A stretch of DNA of 33,495 nucleotides from Clostridiaceae bacterium (GTDB taxonomy: Bacteria; Bacillota; Clostridia; Acetivibrionales; DUMB01), in the NCBI GenBank assembly GCA_012840535.1, contig DULF01000112.1:1-33495 (forward strand), written 5' to 3'. The notes below the pieces were generated by a model. That model saw only the letters and a list, made by a program, of their open reading frames with translations. It did not search any database and was not told the origin of the DNA. Both the position numbers and the translations under genes were made by a program. Every line of letters starts with the position of its first letter. The first letter of the stretch is position 1. This document shows positions 26,090-33,495 of the stretch, piece by piece.

Positions 26090-26723
26090 TAATACCACTC
26101 TCCTTGATTTTTACCTTCCTTCCTTCAATAACAAGTCTTCCCTCGGAAAACAACTTTATTGCTTCAGGAAGTATCAGCCATTCTGCTTCTTCCATAACTC
26201 TCCTCTGAAGCGTTTCAGGTGTGTCATCATCTCTTACCTGTACCGCCTTCTGCAGTATAATGGGACCGGAATCATATTCCTCATTAACAAAATGGACAGT
26301 TGCGCCCGTCACCTTCACGCCGTATTCAAGAGCTTTTTGGTGTGGAATAATCCCATAATAACCCTTTCCGCAAAATGACGGAATTAGCGAAGGGTGAATG
26401 TTGATTATCCTGTTTTTAAAAGTGTTTACAAACAAAGTTCCCACCATGGAAAGAAAGCCGGCCATTACAATAAGTCCGGCATTATATTTGGTAAAATGCT
26501 CTATTAGGGCTTTATCATAATCGTCCAGGGAAGAATAGCTTTTTCTGGATATTACCTCACATGGTATGCCATGTTTTCCGGCCCGTTCAAGGGCATAAAC
26601 GCCCGGTCTGCTTGACACGACAGTTACTATTGAACAATCCTTAAGGTAGCCGTCTTCTATTCTTTCAATAATAGCCTGAAGATTAGTGCCACCGCCCGAT
26701 ACAAGAACGCCTATCCTCAGCAT
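26082..26723 (-). CDS. purN: Phosphoribosylglycinamide formyltransferase
   Basis: A 213-residue folate-dependent GAR transformylase. Family landmarks are [16 protein letters not shown] (phosphoribosyl binding), the catalytic Asn-His in [13 protein letters not shown], and the later Asp in [13 protein letters not shown]. Its ATG lies inside the purM end (7-bp overlap) and its own end overlaps purH by 8 bp, so it is translated as part of a tightly coupled chain. It needs 10-formyl-THF, as does PurH. Confidence 0.96.
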   Translation of the reverse strand: MLRIGVLVSGGGTNLQAIIERIEDGYLKDCSIVTVVSSRPGVYALERAGKHGIPCEVISRKSYSSLDDYDKALIEHFTKYNAGLIVMAGFLSMVGTLFVNTFKNRIINIHPSLIPSFCGKGYYGIIPHQKALEYGVKVTGATVHFVNEEYDSGPIILQKAVQVRDDDTPETLQRRVMEEAEWLILPEAIKLFSEGRLVIEGRKVKIKESGIND

Positions 26724-27739
26724 ATGTCAACTCCGTCCTCTCCTTTTACTACTTCACCGATTATATAAGCCTGTTGGCCATCCCTGTTAAGATATGCTGC
26801 TGCACTGTCTGCTATATCCCTGTCTACAGCCAGCACCATTCCAATACCCATATTAAAAGTATTATAAATATCAGTTTCGGGAATATTTCCAATTTCCTTA
26901 AGCATGTTGAAAACAGGCAGGACAGGCCATGTACCCTTAAAAACTCTTGCTCTTAATCCAAGCGGAATCATTCTGGGTATATTTTCAATAAATCCACCAC
27001 CGGTAATATGAGCTATCCCTTTAATATGGAATTTTTGAATCAAGTCAAGGACCGTTTTTACATATATCCTTGTCGGTTTAAGGAGCTCCTCGCCCAACGT
27101 ATTGCCAAAAGCTTCTATGTATTCGGATAATTTTTCCTTACTTGGATTAAGGAGCTTCCTGACCAGTGAATATCCATTGCTGTGGAGTCCTGAAGAAGCA
27201 ATGCCTATTAGTTTGTCCCCCTCTCTTATGCCGCTGCCGTCGATTATTTTGCTTTTTTCCACTATTCCAACGGCAAATCCGGCCACATCGTATTCGTCTT
27301 CAGGGTAGAAACCGGGCATCTCCGCTGTTTCTCCTCCTATAAGGGAACAACCTGCCATAATGCACCCTTCAGACACACCCTTCACTATCTCGGCAACCTT
27401 TTCAGGACGGTTCTTGCCAACTGCAATATAATCAAGGAAAAACAGAGGCTCCGCGCCAATGCAAACTATGTCATTTACACACATTGCAACACAATCTATT
27501 CCCACGGTATCATGCTTGTCCATAAGAAATGCTATTTTCAGTTTTGTCCCTACACCATCCGCACCCGACACAAGCACAGGTTCATTATATTTATTCTTGT
27601 CCAGCGCAAAAAGGCCTCCGAATCCCCCCAAATCCGTCAGCACTTCCGGGCGAAAGGTCTTTTTTACATGCCCCCTCATTAGTCTTACCGCTTCATATCC
27701 GGCTTCCACATCCACCCCTGCATCTTTATACGTGGTCAT
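26717..27739 (-). CDS. purM: Phosphoribosylformylglycinamidine cyclo-ligase (AIR synthetase)
   Basis: A 340-residue enzyme closing the imidazole ring to give AIR with ATP. It starts [17 protein letters not shown] and shows [14 protein letters not shown] (ATP binding), [25 protein letters not shown] and [14 protein letters not shown]. The ATG at 27739 overlaps the purF stop as ATGA, with GGAGGAGGAG a few bases upstream. A TTG six codons earlier lies within that ribosome binding site and can be ignored. Confidence 0.97.
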   Translation of the reverse strand: MTTYKDAGVDVEAGYEAVRLMRGHVKKTFRPEVLTDLGGFGGLFALDKNKYNEPVLVSGADGVGTKLKIAFLMDKHDTVGIDCVAMCVNDIVCIGAEPLFFLDYIAVGKNRPEKVAEIVKGVSEGCIMAGCSLIGGETAEMPGFYPEDEYDVAGFAVGIVEKSKIIDGSGIREGDKLIGIASSGLHSNGYSLVRKLLNPSKEKLSEYIEAFGNTLGEELLKPTRIYVKTVLDLIQKFHIKGIAHITGGGFIENIPRMIPLGLRARVFKGTWPVLPVFNMLKEIGNIPETDIYNTFNMGIGMVLAVDRDIADSAAAYLNRDGQQAYIIGEVVKGEDGVDIC

Positions 27740-29163
27740 TTTTCTCCTCCTCCGCAAGAAAATTTATTTCCTTCATGTGGTACCTCGTATGGGTACTTTC
27801 CGTCAAAGCAAGCTGTGCAAAAGCCGCACTTTGCGCCTACCGGCGTTTTCAGCAATCCTTCAAGGCTTAAATATTCCAGACTGTCAGCGCCTATCATTTT
27901 CCTTATATCATCAATTGAATAGTTGGATGCTACGAGCTGTTTTCTTGAAGCTGTATCTATTCCGAAAAAGCAGGGATATCTGTAAGGAGGTGAACTGACC
28001 CTCATGTGGACTTCCTTTGCTCCTGCTTTTTTTAACATCTGGACAATTCTTTTTGTAGTGGTCCCTCTTACAATTGAGTCGTCAACCATTACAACCCTCT
28101 TGCCTTCAATTTCGCTTCTCATTACATTGAATTTTATCCTTACTCCTGTTTCTCTCTGTCCCTGTTCAGGCTGTATAAAAGTTCTTCCAATATATTTGTT
28201 TTTCAAAAGCCCCTGCCCATAAGGGATTCCCGACTCTCTTGCAAAACCGAGGGCAGCGTTTAACCCGCCGTCAGGAGCGCCTATTACAATATCAGCGTCT
28301 ACAGGGTGTTCCCTTGCGAGAATTCTGCCCGCTTCCACTCTTGCCTTATGAACGCTTACATTGTCAATAACGCTGTCAGGCCTTGCAAAGTATACAAATT
28401 CAAATATGCAAAGGCATGAACGGCCGGGAGTTTCCGTCTGGATTGATTTTAACCCTTCCTCGCTGATGACAACAATTTCGCCTGGATTTACATCCCTTAC
28501 AAGTTCGGCACCAATAGCATCGAGAGCGGCTGACTCGGATGATAGCACATATGAGTTGTCAAGGCGCCCGATGCAAAGAGGCCTTATACCATATGGATCC
28601 CTCATACCTATAAGTTTGTGCGGTGTAAGAATAACAAAAGCATAGGACCCCTTAATTTCTTTTATCACCTTCACCAATGTATCTTCAATATTTTCGCTCA
28701 TTACCCTGTACCTTGAAATAAGGTTTGCAACAACTTCAGTGTCATTAGTGGACTGGAAAATCGCGCCTATTTCCTCCATTTTCGCTCTCAGTTCCGCGGC
28801 ATTTACAAGGTTTCCATTATGTGCCAGGGCCAACTGTCCGTTTCTGTATTTCACAACCATGGGCTGTGCGTTTTCCCTGTGGCTTGCGCCTGTAGTTGAA
28901 TATCTTACATGACCTATGGCTATCTTTCCTTTTAAATGATTGAGTACAACATCGTCAAAAACCTCCGGGACAAGTCCCATATCCTTATGGTAAAGAATTG
29001 TTCCATTGTCATTGACAGCTATGCCACAACTCTCCTGCCCCCTGTGCTGCAATGCATAAAGCCCGTAATATGTCAGTCTTGCAACATCATGTCCGTCGTT
29101 GTCAAAAACTCCGAATACCCCGCATTCTTCTTTTATTTTATCAAGTCTTGCATCGTATCCCAT
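27736..29163 (-). CDS. purF: Amidophosphoribosyltransferase (glutamine PRPP amidotransferase)
   Basis: A 475-residue enzyme for the committed step, PRPP plus glutamine to phosphoribosylamine. A short propeptide (13 residues) precedes the catalytic Cys14 in [10 protein letters not shown], which must be exposed by processing. The PRPP loop is [13 protein letters not shown]. Four cysteines in [16 protein letters not shown] and [10 protein letters not shown] match the oxygen-labile [4Fe-4S] form of Bacillus subtilis. The ATG at 29163 has GAGGTGG upstream; 30 further in-frame codons have no support. No purC lies between it and purE. Confidence 0.96.
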   Translation of the reverse strand: MGYDARLDKIKEECGVFGVFDNDGHDVARLTYYGLYALQHRGQESCGIAVNDNGTILYHKDMGLVPEVFDDVVLNHLKGKIAIGHVRYSTTGASHRENAQPMVVKYRNGQLALAHNGNLVNAAELRAKMEEIGAIFQSTNDTEVVANLISRYRVMSENIEDTLVKVIKEIKGSYAFVILTPHKLIGMRDPYGIRPLCIGRLDNSYVLSSESAALDAIGAELVRDVNPGEIVVISEEGLKSIQTETPGRSCLCIFEFVYFARPDSVIDNVSVHKARVEAGRILAREHPVDADIVIGAPDGGLNAALGFARESGIPYGQGLLKNKYIGRTFIQPEQGQRETGVRIKFNVMRSEIEGKRVVMVDDSIVRGTTTKRIVQMLKKAGAKEVHMRVSSPPYRYPCFFGIDTASRKQLVASNYSIDDIRKMIGADSLEYLSLEGLLKTPVGAKCGFCTACFDGKYPYEVPHEGNKFSCGGGEK

Positions 29164-29203
29164 TTTATCCACCTCATTTGAACAAGTTTTACAATAATTG
29201 CTT

Positions 29204-29719
29204 TTACATTTCTTTTTGTATTTTTTCCTGCAAAGCTTTATTTTTCTCTTCAACTTTCTTTGCCAGCTTAAGCTTATATTCTTTCATGCTGTCTCTTAAT
29301 TCTTTATAACGAGTGGATAATATTTGAACAGCAAGCAATGCGGCATTTTCAGCCCCATCAATCGCAACTGTGGCAACAGGTATGCCTGAAGGCATCTGTA
29401 CAATTGACAGAAGCGAATCAAGTCCGTCCATTGTCGATGATTTAATTGGAACACCTATAACCGGCAGAACGGTATAGGCTGCCAAAACTCCAGGGAGATG
29501 AGCCGCTTTTCCCGCTGCTGCTATAATAACATCAAAGCCTCTTTCTTCCGCGCTCTTCGCGAATTCAGCAGCTTTTTCAGGCGTCCTGTGTGCAGAACAA
29601 ACCATAATTTCATAAGCAATATTAAATTCCTTCAGAATTTTCAGACATCCGGCAATCACAGGATAATCAGAATCGCTGCCAATTACCACCGCAACCTTTG
29701 AATCTACGGAAACACTCAT
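29204..29719 (-). CDS. purE: N5-carboxyaminoimidazole ribonucleotide mutase
   Basis: A 171-residue PurE that converts N5-CAIR (or AIR directly in class II) to CAIR. It has [12 protein letters not shown] at the start, the catalytic region [28 protein letters not shown] and [18 protein letters not shown]. The position usually occupied by Gly in AAGGAAHLPG is Lys here ([10 protein letters not shown]), a variant I have not been able to place in a subclass. The last 35 residues form a charged helix-like tail. GGAGGT lies 8 nt before the ATG. First gene of the pur operon; no purK is adjacent. Confidence 0.95.
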   Translation of the reverse strand: MSVSVDSKVAVVIGSDSDYPVIAGCLKILKEFNIAYEIMVCSAHRTPEKAAEFAKSAEERGFDVIIAAAGKAAHLPGVLAAYTVLPVIGVPIKSSTMDGLDSLLSIVQMPSGIPVATVAIDGAENAALLAVQILSTRYKELRDSMKEYKLKLAKKVEEKNKALQEKIQKEM

Positions 29720-29738
29720 AAGACATTACCTCCACAGA

Positions 29739-29843
29739 GAAATATGTACATATATGTAAATTTCGTAAAAAGCCGAACATACGCTAATTAAGCAACTATA
29801 TACCGTTATACCTTACAACCGTATATCAAACCGCACTTTTTAC
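29739..29843 (-). promoter_or_regulatory. Structured purE leader
   Basis: The predicted transcript starts near 29844. A 9-bp stem joins its first nucleotides (29835-29843) to 29765-29773 (one G-U pair), enclosing a helix ATATAC/GTATAT (29798-29803 with 29821-29826) and a weak third hairpin near 29783-29793. A second hairpin, GAAAT/ATTTC ends at 29739-29743 and 29760-29764, sits just before the ribosome binding site. It does not match the purine riboswitch core or the ykkC/PRPP motif as far as I can see by eye. Confidence 0.4.
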
Positions 29844-29850
29844 ACAAATA

Positions 29851-29880
29851 ATACTATCAGACCAACCTGCTGTTTGTCAA
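29851..29880 (-). promoter_or_regulatory. SigA promoter of the purine operon
   Basis: A perfect TTGACA (29875-29880) and TAGTAT (29851-29856) are 18 bp apart on the minus strand, about 130 bp before the purE start. PurBox-like sites begin 14 bp upstream of the -35. Confidence 0.7.
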
Positions 29881-29893
29881 TTTAAAAAAATAA

Positions 29894-29937
29894 TAATCCG
29901 AACATTTTTAAAATAACTTTTTAAAATGTTCGGATTT
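29894..29937. promoter_or_regulatory. Inverted pair of PurBox-like sites, also a terminator hairpin
   Basis: Box A (29894-29906, plus strand) is TAATCCGAACATT and box B (29925-29937, minus strand) is AAATCCGAACATT. The PurR consensus in Bacillus is AWWWCCGAACWWT; box B fits it fully and box A at all but one position. They are in inverted orientation with 18 bp between them, close to the 16-17 bp usual for PurR. The same arms make a 14-bp hairpin (29895-29908 with 29923-29936) followed by ATTATTTTTTT on the minus strand, so it can also end the upstream cupin operon. A third site, AAAGCCGAACATA, lies at 29769-29781. Confidence 0.6.
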
Positions 29938-29997
29938 TTAATAAATTTTCTATTTCAAGCAGTTATTTGCATGAAAAACAAAAACAGTTATTCTATT

Positions 29998-30393
29998 TTA
30001 ACCGTTTTGCGCCTTTTTCGCCGCTTCAAGGCATCTGGAATAGTTACACTCTGCAGTATAGGCCGGAACGAAAACAGTAGCCAGCTTTAGTGTTTCGCTG
30101 CCGGTATTTTTTATCTGGTGCATTTCATCTTTTTCAATCCACATTACAACATCAGGTTCTATCGGTATTTCCTTACCTTCGCATATAGCTATGCCCCTTC
30201 CATTTACCACATAGATTAGTTCTCCCCTATCATGTTTATGATAATCTGTTTGTGATTTAGGATAAATTAACGCATGCGAAAATGTCAATTCATTGACACC
30301 CTCCTTGTCAGGTGCAAAAAAGACTTTAACAGTTCTGGCATACGGCGCTAGAATTGTTACACCTTCTTCTTCCCATGTTTTAATATATTTCAT
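29998..30393 (-). CDS. Cupin-domain protein
   Basis: A 131-residue single-domain cupin. The metal-binding pattern is visible in TDYHKHDRGELIYVVNGRG (His-x-His and Glu, about 51-69) and in the second motif with the later His of EKDEMHQIKNTG (about 90-100). It lacks a signal peptide. Cupins of this size may be sugar isomerases, epimerases, decarboxylases or simple sugar-binding proteins, so no reaction can be named. It is third in a cupin-transaldolase-cupin operon, 14 bp after the transaldolase-family gene, and GGAGG lies before its start. Confidence 0.85.
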   Translation of the reverse strand: MKYIKTWEEEGVTILAPYARTVKVFFAPDKEGVNELTFSHALIYPKSQTDYHKHDRGELIYVVNGRGIAICEGKEIPIEPDVVMWIEKDEMHQIKNTGSETLKLATVFVPAYTAECNYSRCLEAAKKAQNG

Positions 30394-30407
30394 ATAAGTC
30401 CCTCCTG

Positions 30408-31463
30408 CTAACTATTAATATGCTTTCGCCTGTTTTTAATAAAATCCCGGGCATTGGTCCATGCTTCTTCAAACATATTTCTAAAATACTCAACCGGACC
30501 AAAGTGTTCATATTCCTCAGGTGTTATTGCATGAATCAGATAACCTCTTCTAAAATCTTCAACTTTTTCAAGAAGCTCATCAATTACTGATTCCGGGGTA
30601 GGTTGCAGAAAACGCTGCACTACAGGCGGATCCTGTTCAATGAGAACATCTGCGGTACCTTTCCAGTTGATAGTTACACAACACTCCGCTCCCACCATTT
30701 CGGTAAAATGATGAAGACCTCTTGCTCCTCCTCCAATAAATCCGACACGATATCCTTTCTCCTTTACTATTCTGTAGACCTTTTTGGCGACTGATATACC
30801 TGCTTGCCAAAGAGCATCTGGTGAGATATCAATACGGTTGTTTTTAACCGTGTTTTGCAGATATTCGTCAAATATCCCGGCGATATGGGAAAAGTACATA
30901 GGGGCAGGGTCTTTCATTCCTTTCACAGCTTTTTCATATATCTCACAAACATCTAAAGCCTGCCTTACAGCCATAACTTCGGTAGCATTGATTGGAACTC
31001 TTTCAGCTGCTAAAATTTTTATCGCTTCCAGCCCATCTTTAGTCACCGGTATCTTCACCATGATATTCGGGCCTACTTGACGGTTGAATCTGGCAAAGCG
31101 GAGAATGCTATCAACGTCTTCCTTGAAAGGATCTCCCTGTATGCTTACATAACCATTCCTTCCATTGCTTTCCTCATATATGGGCATGAATATTTCTGCA
31201 ATTTTAGCCACTAATTCCCTTTGGAGTTTCACCAACGCTTCATTGTCATCTTTTTCAGTCTCTAAAATACGGTCGAGTATTTCCAATACATAGGGCTCTT
31301 CTTCCGGACTTTTTATCATTTTCCATGTATAAGACGGATTTTGTGTGCATCCAATCGCCCCTGCTTCAATCGCCATACGGGCTTCATTCCTGGTTACGTT
31401 GTTAATCCAGAACCTCGTAGGAGTCTGAGCATGTACTCTATGAAAGTAAGTCGTTTTAATCAT
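30408..31463 (-). CDS. Transaldolase-family protein
   Basis: A 351-residue protein of the transaldolase-like TIM-barrel family. The Schiff-base lysine is probably Lys137 in GPNIMVKIPVTKDGLEA. The N-terminal AGAIGCTQNPSYTW resembles the TTNPSL motif, VSIQGDP (about 106-112) the next strand, and VPINATEVMAVRQALD (about 156-171) the strand with the Asn-Thr pair. It is longer than the usual 215-residue TalC/FSA enzymes and diverges from TalA/B, so it may use a different sugar or act as an aldolase. It sits between two cupin genes, 22 bp after the first, and AGGAG precedes the ATG. No transketolase or other pentose-pathway gene is nearby. Confidence 0.8.
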   Translation of the reverse strand: MIKTTYFHRVHAQTPTRFWINNVTRNEARMAIEAGAIGCTQNPSYTWKMIKSPEEEPYVLEILDRILETEKDDNEALVKLQRELVAKIAEIFMPIYEESNGRNGYVSIQGDPFKEDVDSILRFARFNRQVGPNIMVKIPVTKDGLEAIKILAAERVPINATEVMAVRQALDVCEIYEKAVKGMKDPAPMYFSHIAGIFDEYLQNTVKNNRIDISPDALWQAGISVAKKVYRIVKEKGYRVGFIGGGARGLHHFTEMVGAECCVTINWKGTADVLIEQDPPVVQRFLQPTPESVIDELLEKVEDFRRGYLIHAITPEEYEHFGPVEYFRNMFEEAWTNARDFIKNRRKHINS

Positions 31464-31485
31464 CTAAGACACTCCTCTCCTTTTA

Positions 31486-31830
31486 TTAGTCTATATATTC
31501 AGGACGAATCGGCGCAAATGATTCAACGAACTCGGTATCTTCAAGAGCAACTGAGCCGTGTAATTCCTCCGAATCAAAAGCATATCCACAGCCTGTTTCG
31601 GCTATAAAACTCTCTCCATCCTTGTTGATGAATTTGAGTCTGCCCTTTATTATGTATCCATTCTGAGCTGCCTTATGGCTATGAAGTGCAACTACAGTAT
31701 CCTTTTTCTGAACAAAGTGGCACAGCATTATCCGATCATTATATGCCAATGTCGTTCTGAATAGGCCCTTGACAGGCTCAACTGTTTTTCCCTCGCTCAA
31801 GTGTATGAAAGTACGCTTTCTGCTTTCCAA
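31486..31830 (-). CDS. Cupin-domain protein, KdgF-like, with IS-displaced upstream region
   Basis: A 114-residue cupin. Metal ligands are visible in VALHSHKAAQNGYIIKGRL (His-x-His, then the Gln/Gly strand) and in SEELHGSVALED; the ending EFVESFAPIRPEYID resembles KdgF-type pectin-degradation proteins, which linearise unsaturated uronates. I chose the TTG at 31830 because a perfect AGGAGGTGG lies 5 nt upstream. The open frame continues to an ATG at 31926, but its first 22 codons lie inside the IS left end and are not native. The IS has thus separated the operon from its original promoter. Confidence 0.75.
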   Translation of the reverse strand: MESRKRTFIHLSEGKTVEPVKGLFRTTLAYNDRIMLCHFVQKKDTVVALHSHKAAQNGYIIKGRLKFINKDGESFIAETGCGYAFDSEELHGSVALEDTEFVESFAPIRPEYID

Positions 31831-31859
31831 ATTTCCACCTCCTATATTATCAATGTGTC

Positions 31860-31873
31860 GGTGTTCAGCAAAG
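31860..31873 (+). repeat. Left terminal inverted repeat of the IS
   Basis: GGTGTTCAGCAAAG. With a one-base gap the similarity to the right end continues through TGAA. The adjacent sequence also forms GTTCAG/CTGAAC, a small internal palindrome at 31863-31879. Confidence 0.75.
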
Positions 31874-31979
31874 CTGAACCCGTTGATATTACTTGATTTA
31901 TAGTAACTGGAAACAAGTAACTTCACCTCCTAACCTCCAAACCTGCTAAAATAGAGATTTAGAAAGGGGATGAGGTCAT

Positions 31980-33305
31980 TTGTTACCATCAAATCAGAGT
32001 CATTTGGCTTATAAATTAAATCTTTTTCAGCATATCCGTCAAACTGACAGGATAGCCAAGATTATTTCTAAAATAGACCTTACGTGTGTCTATGACCTGT
32101 GTAAGCATTTTTATTCCACAAATCCATGGGGACGTATTGCACAATACAGACCCCAAGATGCTTTAAGGTCACTGCTTGTAATGTATCTTGCAGGCTTCAC
32201 TTCCATTAACAAGTGGGTAAGGGAACTTAAAGATACACCACGTTATGCATATTTATCCGGCTTTAACCCTGAAAAGACTCCTTCCAAAGCCTACTTTTCA
32301 TGGTTTACTTCAAACCTGTTTGGCAAGGATGCTGATATCGACGATATCATGACTCAGGGGACTCTGCTCAAAAAGATATTTGAAACTGCATTTGTCAATA
32401 AGTCTATAGAGTTAGGCATTATTGATCCTCATGACAAAGTTATTTTTGATGGCTGCAAAGCAAAGTCCTTTTGCAAACAGAAGTATAAACCGGATAAATC
32501 CTGCAGGTGCTCCAGCAACAGTATTAAGCCTTTTAAGTGTTCCATGTGTACAGATTCTGAGGCTACAAGGGGCTATGATTACAATTTGGATGAGTATTTA
32601 ATTGGCTATGGGCTCCATTTTGCTGTGACTCCATTGGTAGATAACCCCTCCAAGTGTTTGCCACTCACCTTCTTTATAGCAGGCGCTGACGTCCATGATT
32701 CTAAAATCTTTCCGCATCTCTTGATGTACTTATATCACGATATGAAAGTGGATTTTAACTATATCATCCTGGACTCGGGCTACGACGCATTTCATATTTA
32801 CTGGTGGATTAGACTTCTAGGTGGAAAACCTATTATTGCTATAAACCCAAGAAATTCTCTAACACCTACACCAGAGAATGAATATGGTCTGCCTGTGTGC
32901 CCTGCTGGTCATACGTACTATTACTGGGGAATTGATAGGAAAAAACGTAGGTACAAATGGCGATGCCCTTTAAAAGCATCTAAAAAGTTGGCTAAAAAGC
33001 TTAAATGTGATAGACCTTGTTGTGAATCCAGCTATGGCAAGACAGTCTACACTCACATTGAAGATGACATCCGCTGGTTTACACAAGTTCCTAGAGGATC
33101 ACAACTCTGGAAAGACCTATACTCAACAAGAGCACGTATCGAATCCGTCATAAGTGATACGGTACTCAATAACGGATTAAAGTCCCCGTTATTTCGGGGC
33201 ACTAAAAACTTCTTTGCGAGGACTGCCTTGGTATGCATGATCCAACATGCAAAAGCCATAGCTGAAACCCTTGAGAGTATAGAATACCAGAAAAATGCCG
33301 CATAA
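31980..33305 (+). CDS. DDE transposase (IS4/IS5-like superfamily)
   Basis: A 441-residue transposase. The N-terminal part (about 1-130) resembles a DUF772-type DNA-binding domain, including YRPQDALRSLLVMYLAGF. Catalytic acids are probably Asp157 (KVIFDGCK), Asp265 (YIILDSGYDA) and Glu388 in the YSTRARIESVISD signature (Y-x2-R-x3-E pattern). Two cysteine clusters (C165-C190 with CRC and CSMC; C307-C348 with CDRPCC) may be zinc-binding inserts. The start is a TTG at 31980 with GAGG 6-9 nt upstream; an ATG at 31970 is out of frame. The frame is unbroken, so the element may be active. Confidence 0.88.
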   Translation: MLPSNQSHLAYKLNLFQHIRQTDRIAKIISKIDLTCVYDLCKHFYSTNPWGRIAQYRPQDALRSLLVMYLAGFTSINKWVRELKDTPRYAYLSGFNPEKTPSKAYFSWFTSNLFGKDADIDDIMTQGTLLKKIFETAFVNKSIELGIIDPHDKVIFDGCKAKSFCKQKYKPDKSCRCSSNSIKPFKCSMCTDSEATRGYDYNLDEYLIGYGLHFAVTPLVDNPSKCLPLTFFIAGADVHDSKIFPHLLMYLYHDMKVDFNYIILDSGYDAFHIYWWIRLLGGKPIIAINPRNSLTPTPENEYGLPVCPAGHTYYYWGIDRKKRRYKWRCPLKASKKLAKKLKCDRPCCESSYGKTVYTHIEDDIRWFTQVPRGSQLWKDLYSTRARIESVISDTVLNNGLKSPLFRGTKNFFARTALVCMIQHAKAIAETLESIEYQKNAA

Positions 33306-33476
33306 TCTATAGGAAATTTAATCCTTATTCCAGTGATTAGCGATGCTTTGCCATTTCTTATTGGTAAACTCTTCCTATCAATCACACCTTCTTCAATTTT
33401 CAAGGACCAATCTTTATTCTGCCGTCATATTGCTAACTATTGTCACTTTATTGGTATTCATGTCCAATCTATTTCA
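33306..33476. other. Non-coding right part of the IS
   Basis: 171 bp between the transposase stop and the right terminal repeat. No gene, ribosome binding site or clear hairpin is visible; it is IS-internal non-coding sequence. Confidence 0.6.
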
Positions 33477-33490
33477 CTTTACTGAACACC
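33477..33490 (-). repeat. Right terminal inverted repeat of the IS
   Basis: CTTTACTGAACACC, the reverse complement of the left end except for one base. It lies five bases from the window edge, so the flank cannot be judged fully. Confidence 0.75.
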
Positions 33491-33495
33491 TACTA

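Larger units (their letters stand above)
31860..33490 (+). mobile_element. Insertion sequence of about 1.63 kb with DDE transposase
   Basis: Terminal inverted repeats GGTGTTCAGCAAAG (31860-31873) and CTTTACTGAACACC (33477-33490, reverse complement GGTGTTCAGTAAAG) agree at 13 of 14 positions and bracket one transposase gene, with 120 bp on the left and 185 bp on the right. Only five bases follow the right end; they do not repeat the five bases before the left end, so no target duplication is visible. Family assignment (IS4/IS5-like superfamily) rests on the transposase. The element looks intact. Confidence 0.8.

Noticed and set aside
29730-29850. Guanine/adenine or PRPP riboswitch upstream of purE
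   Set aside because: The conserved purine aptamer junction sequences and the ykkC/PRPP core are not visible; only generic stems are present.
31836-31875. Hybrid promoter at the IS left end (TTGCTG in the repeat, TAATAT in the flank, 16 bp apart) driving the cupin operon
   Set aside because: The -10 directly abuts AGGAGGTGG, so transcription would start inside the ribosome binding site and leave the gene poorly translated.
33053-33403. Minus-strand frame of 116 codons over the transposase end
   Set aside because: It overlaps the transposase catalytic region in antisense and has no family resemblance or ribosome binding site.
31855-33495. Target-site duplication of the IS
   Set aside because: The five bases before the left end (GTGTC) differ from the five bases visible after the right end (TACTA).

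Overview
The window looks like chromosome of a low-to-moderate GC Gram-positive anaerobe of the class Clostridia. This is inferred from gene order (infC-rpmI-rplT followed by a SpoU methyltransferase; nadD-yqeK-rsfS-leuS; purE-F-M-N-H-D), strong AGGAGG-type ribosome binding sites, SigA-type promoters, a threonine T-box leader, two DacF-type carboxypeptidases and a DUF421/DUF4363 pair. The genus cannot be fixed from the sequence alone. Almost everything is ordinary housekeeping DNA, and most genes lie on the minus strand. No tRNA, rRNA, CRISPR array or prophage was seen.

Layout: (1) 1-2443, minus: a radical SAM/B12-binding protein cut by the window edge and a DacF-type carboxypeptidase. (2) 2603-5672: a FapA/DUF342 protein, a bidirectional terminator, a minus-strand 51-codon four-cysteine small ORF, then an overlapping DUF421-DUF4363 pair. 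(3) 5705-8007, minus: infC-rpmI-rplT with an attenuator-type leader and an AUU start on infC, followed by a SpoU RNA methyltransferase. (4) 8028-11760, minus: thyA-dfrA with a 4-nt overlap, and thrS behind a T-box leader with a consensus promoter. (5) 11850-14500: a 49-aa membrane mini-protein, comEA, and a second DacF-type carboxypeptidase with an Arg-rich tail. (6) 14503-18876, minus: nadD-yqeK-35-aa mini-protein-rsfS-leuS. (7) 18913-23142: a nested inverted repeat, a GH38 alpha-mannosidase and its likely GntR/LacI-hybrid regulator. (8) 23155-29937, minus: purine operon purE-F-M-N-H-D with tight overlaps, a bidirectional terminator and PurBox-like sites upstream. (9) 29998-31830, minus: cupin, transaldolase-family protein, cupin. 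(10) 31860-33490: an IS with 13/14-matching terminal inverted repeats, whose left end lies about 30 bp upstream of the cupin operon.

How the parts work together: the Pur enzymes cover PRPP amidation, GAR transformylation, AIR synthesis, N5-CAIR mutation and the last two steps to IMP, but purC, purB, purL/Q/S and purK are not in this cluster. ThyA and DHFR form the thymidylate/folate cycle unit. NadD, YqeK, RsfS and LeuS form the usual Clostridia housekeeping run. The mannosidase and regulator look like a self-contained sugar-responsive unit.

I did not find a convincing wholly new system. The observations most worth following are the displaced cupin-transaldolase-cupin operon behind the IS, the PurBox-like operator that doubles as a terminator hairpin with a structured purE leader, the GGGGACA palindrome family, the repeated candidate operator upstream of the mannosidase regulator, and three mini-proteins shorter than usual annotation cut-offs.
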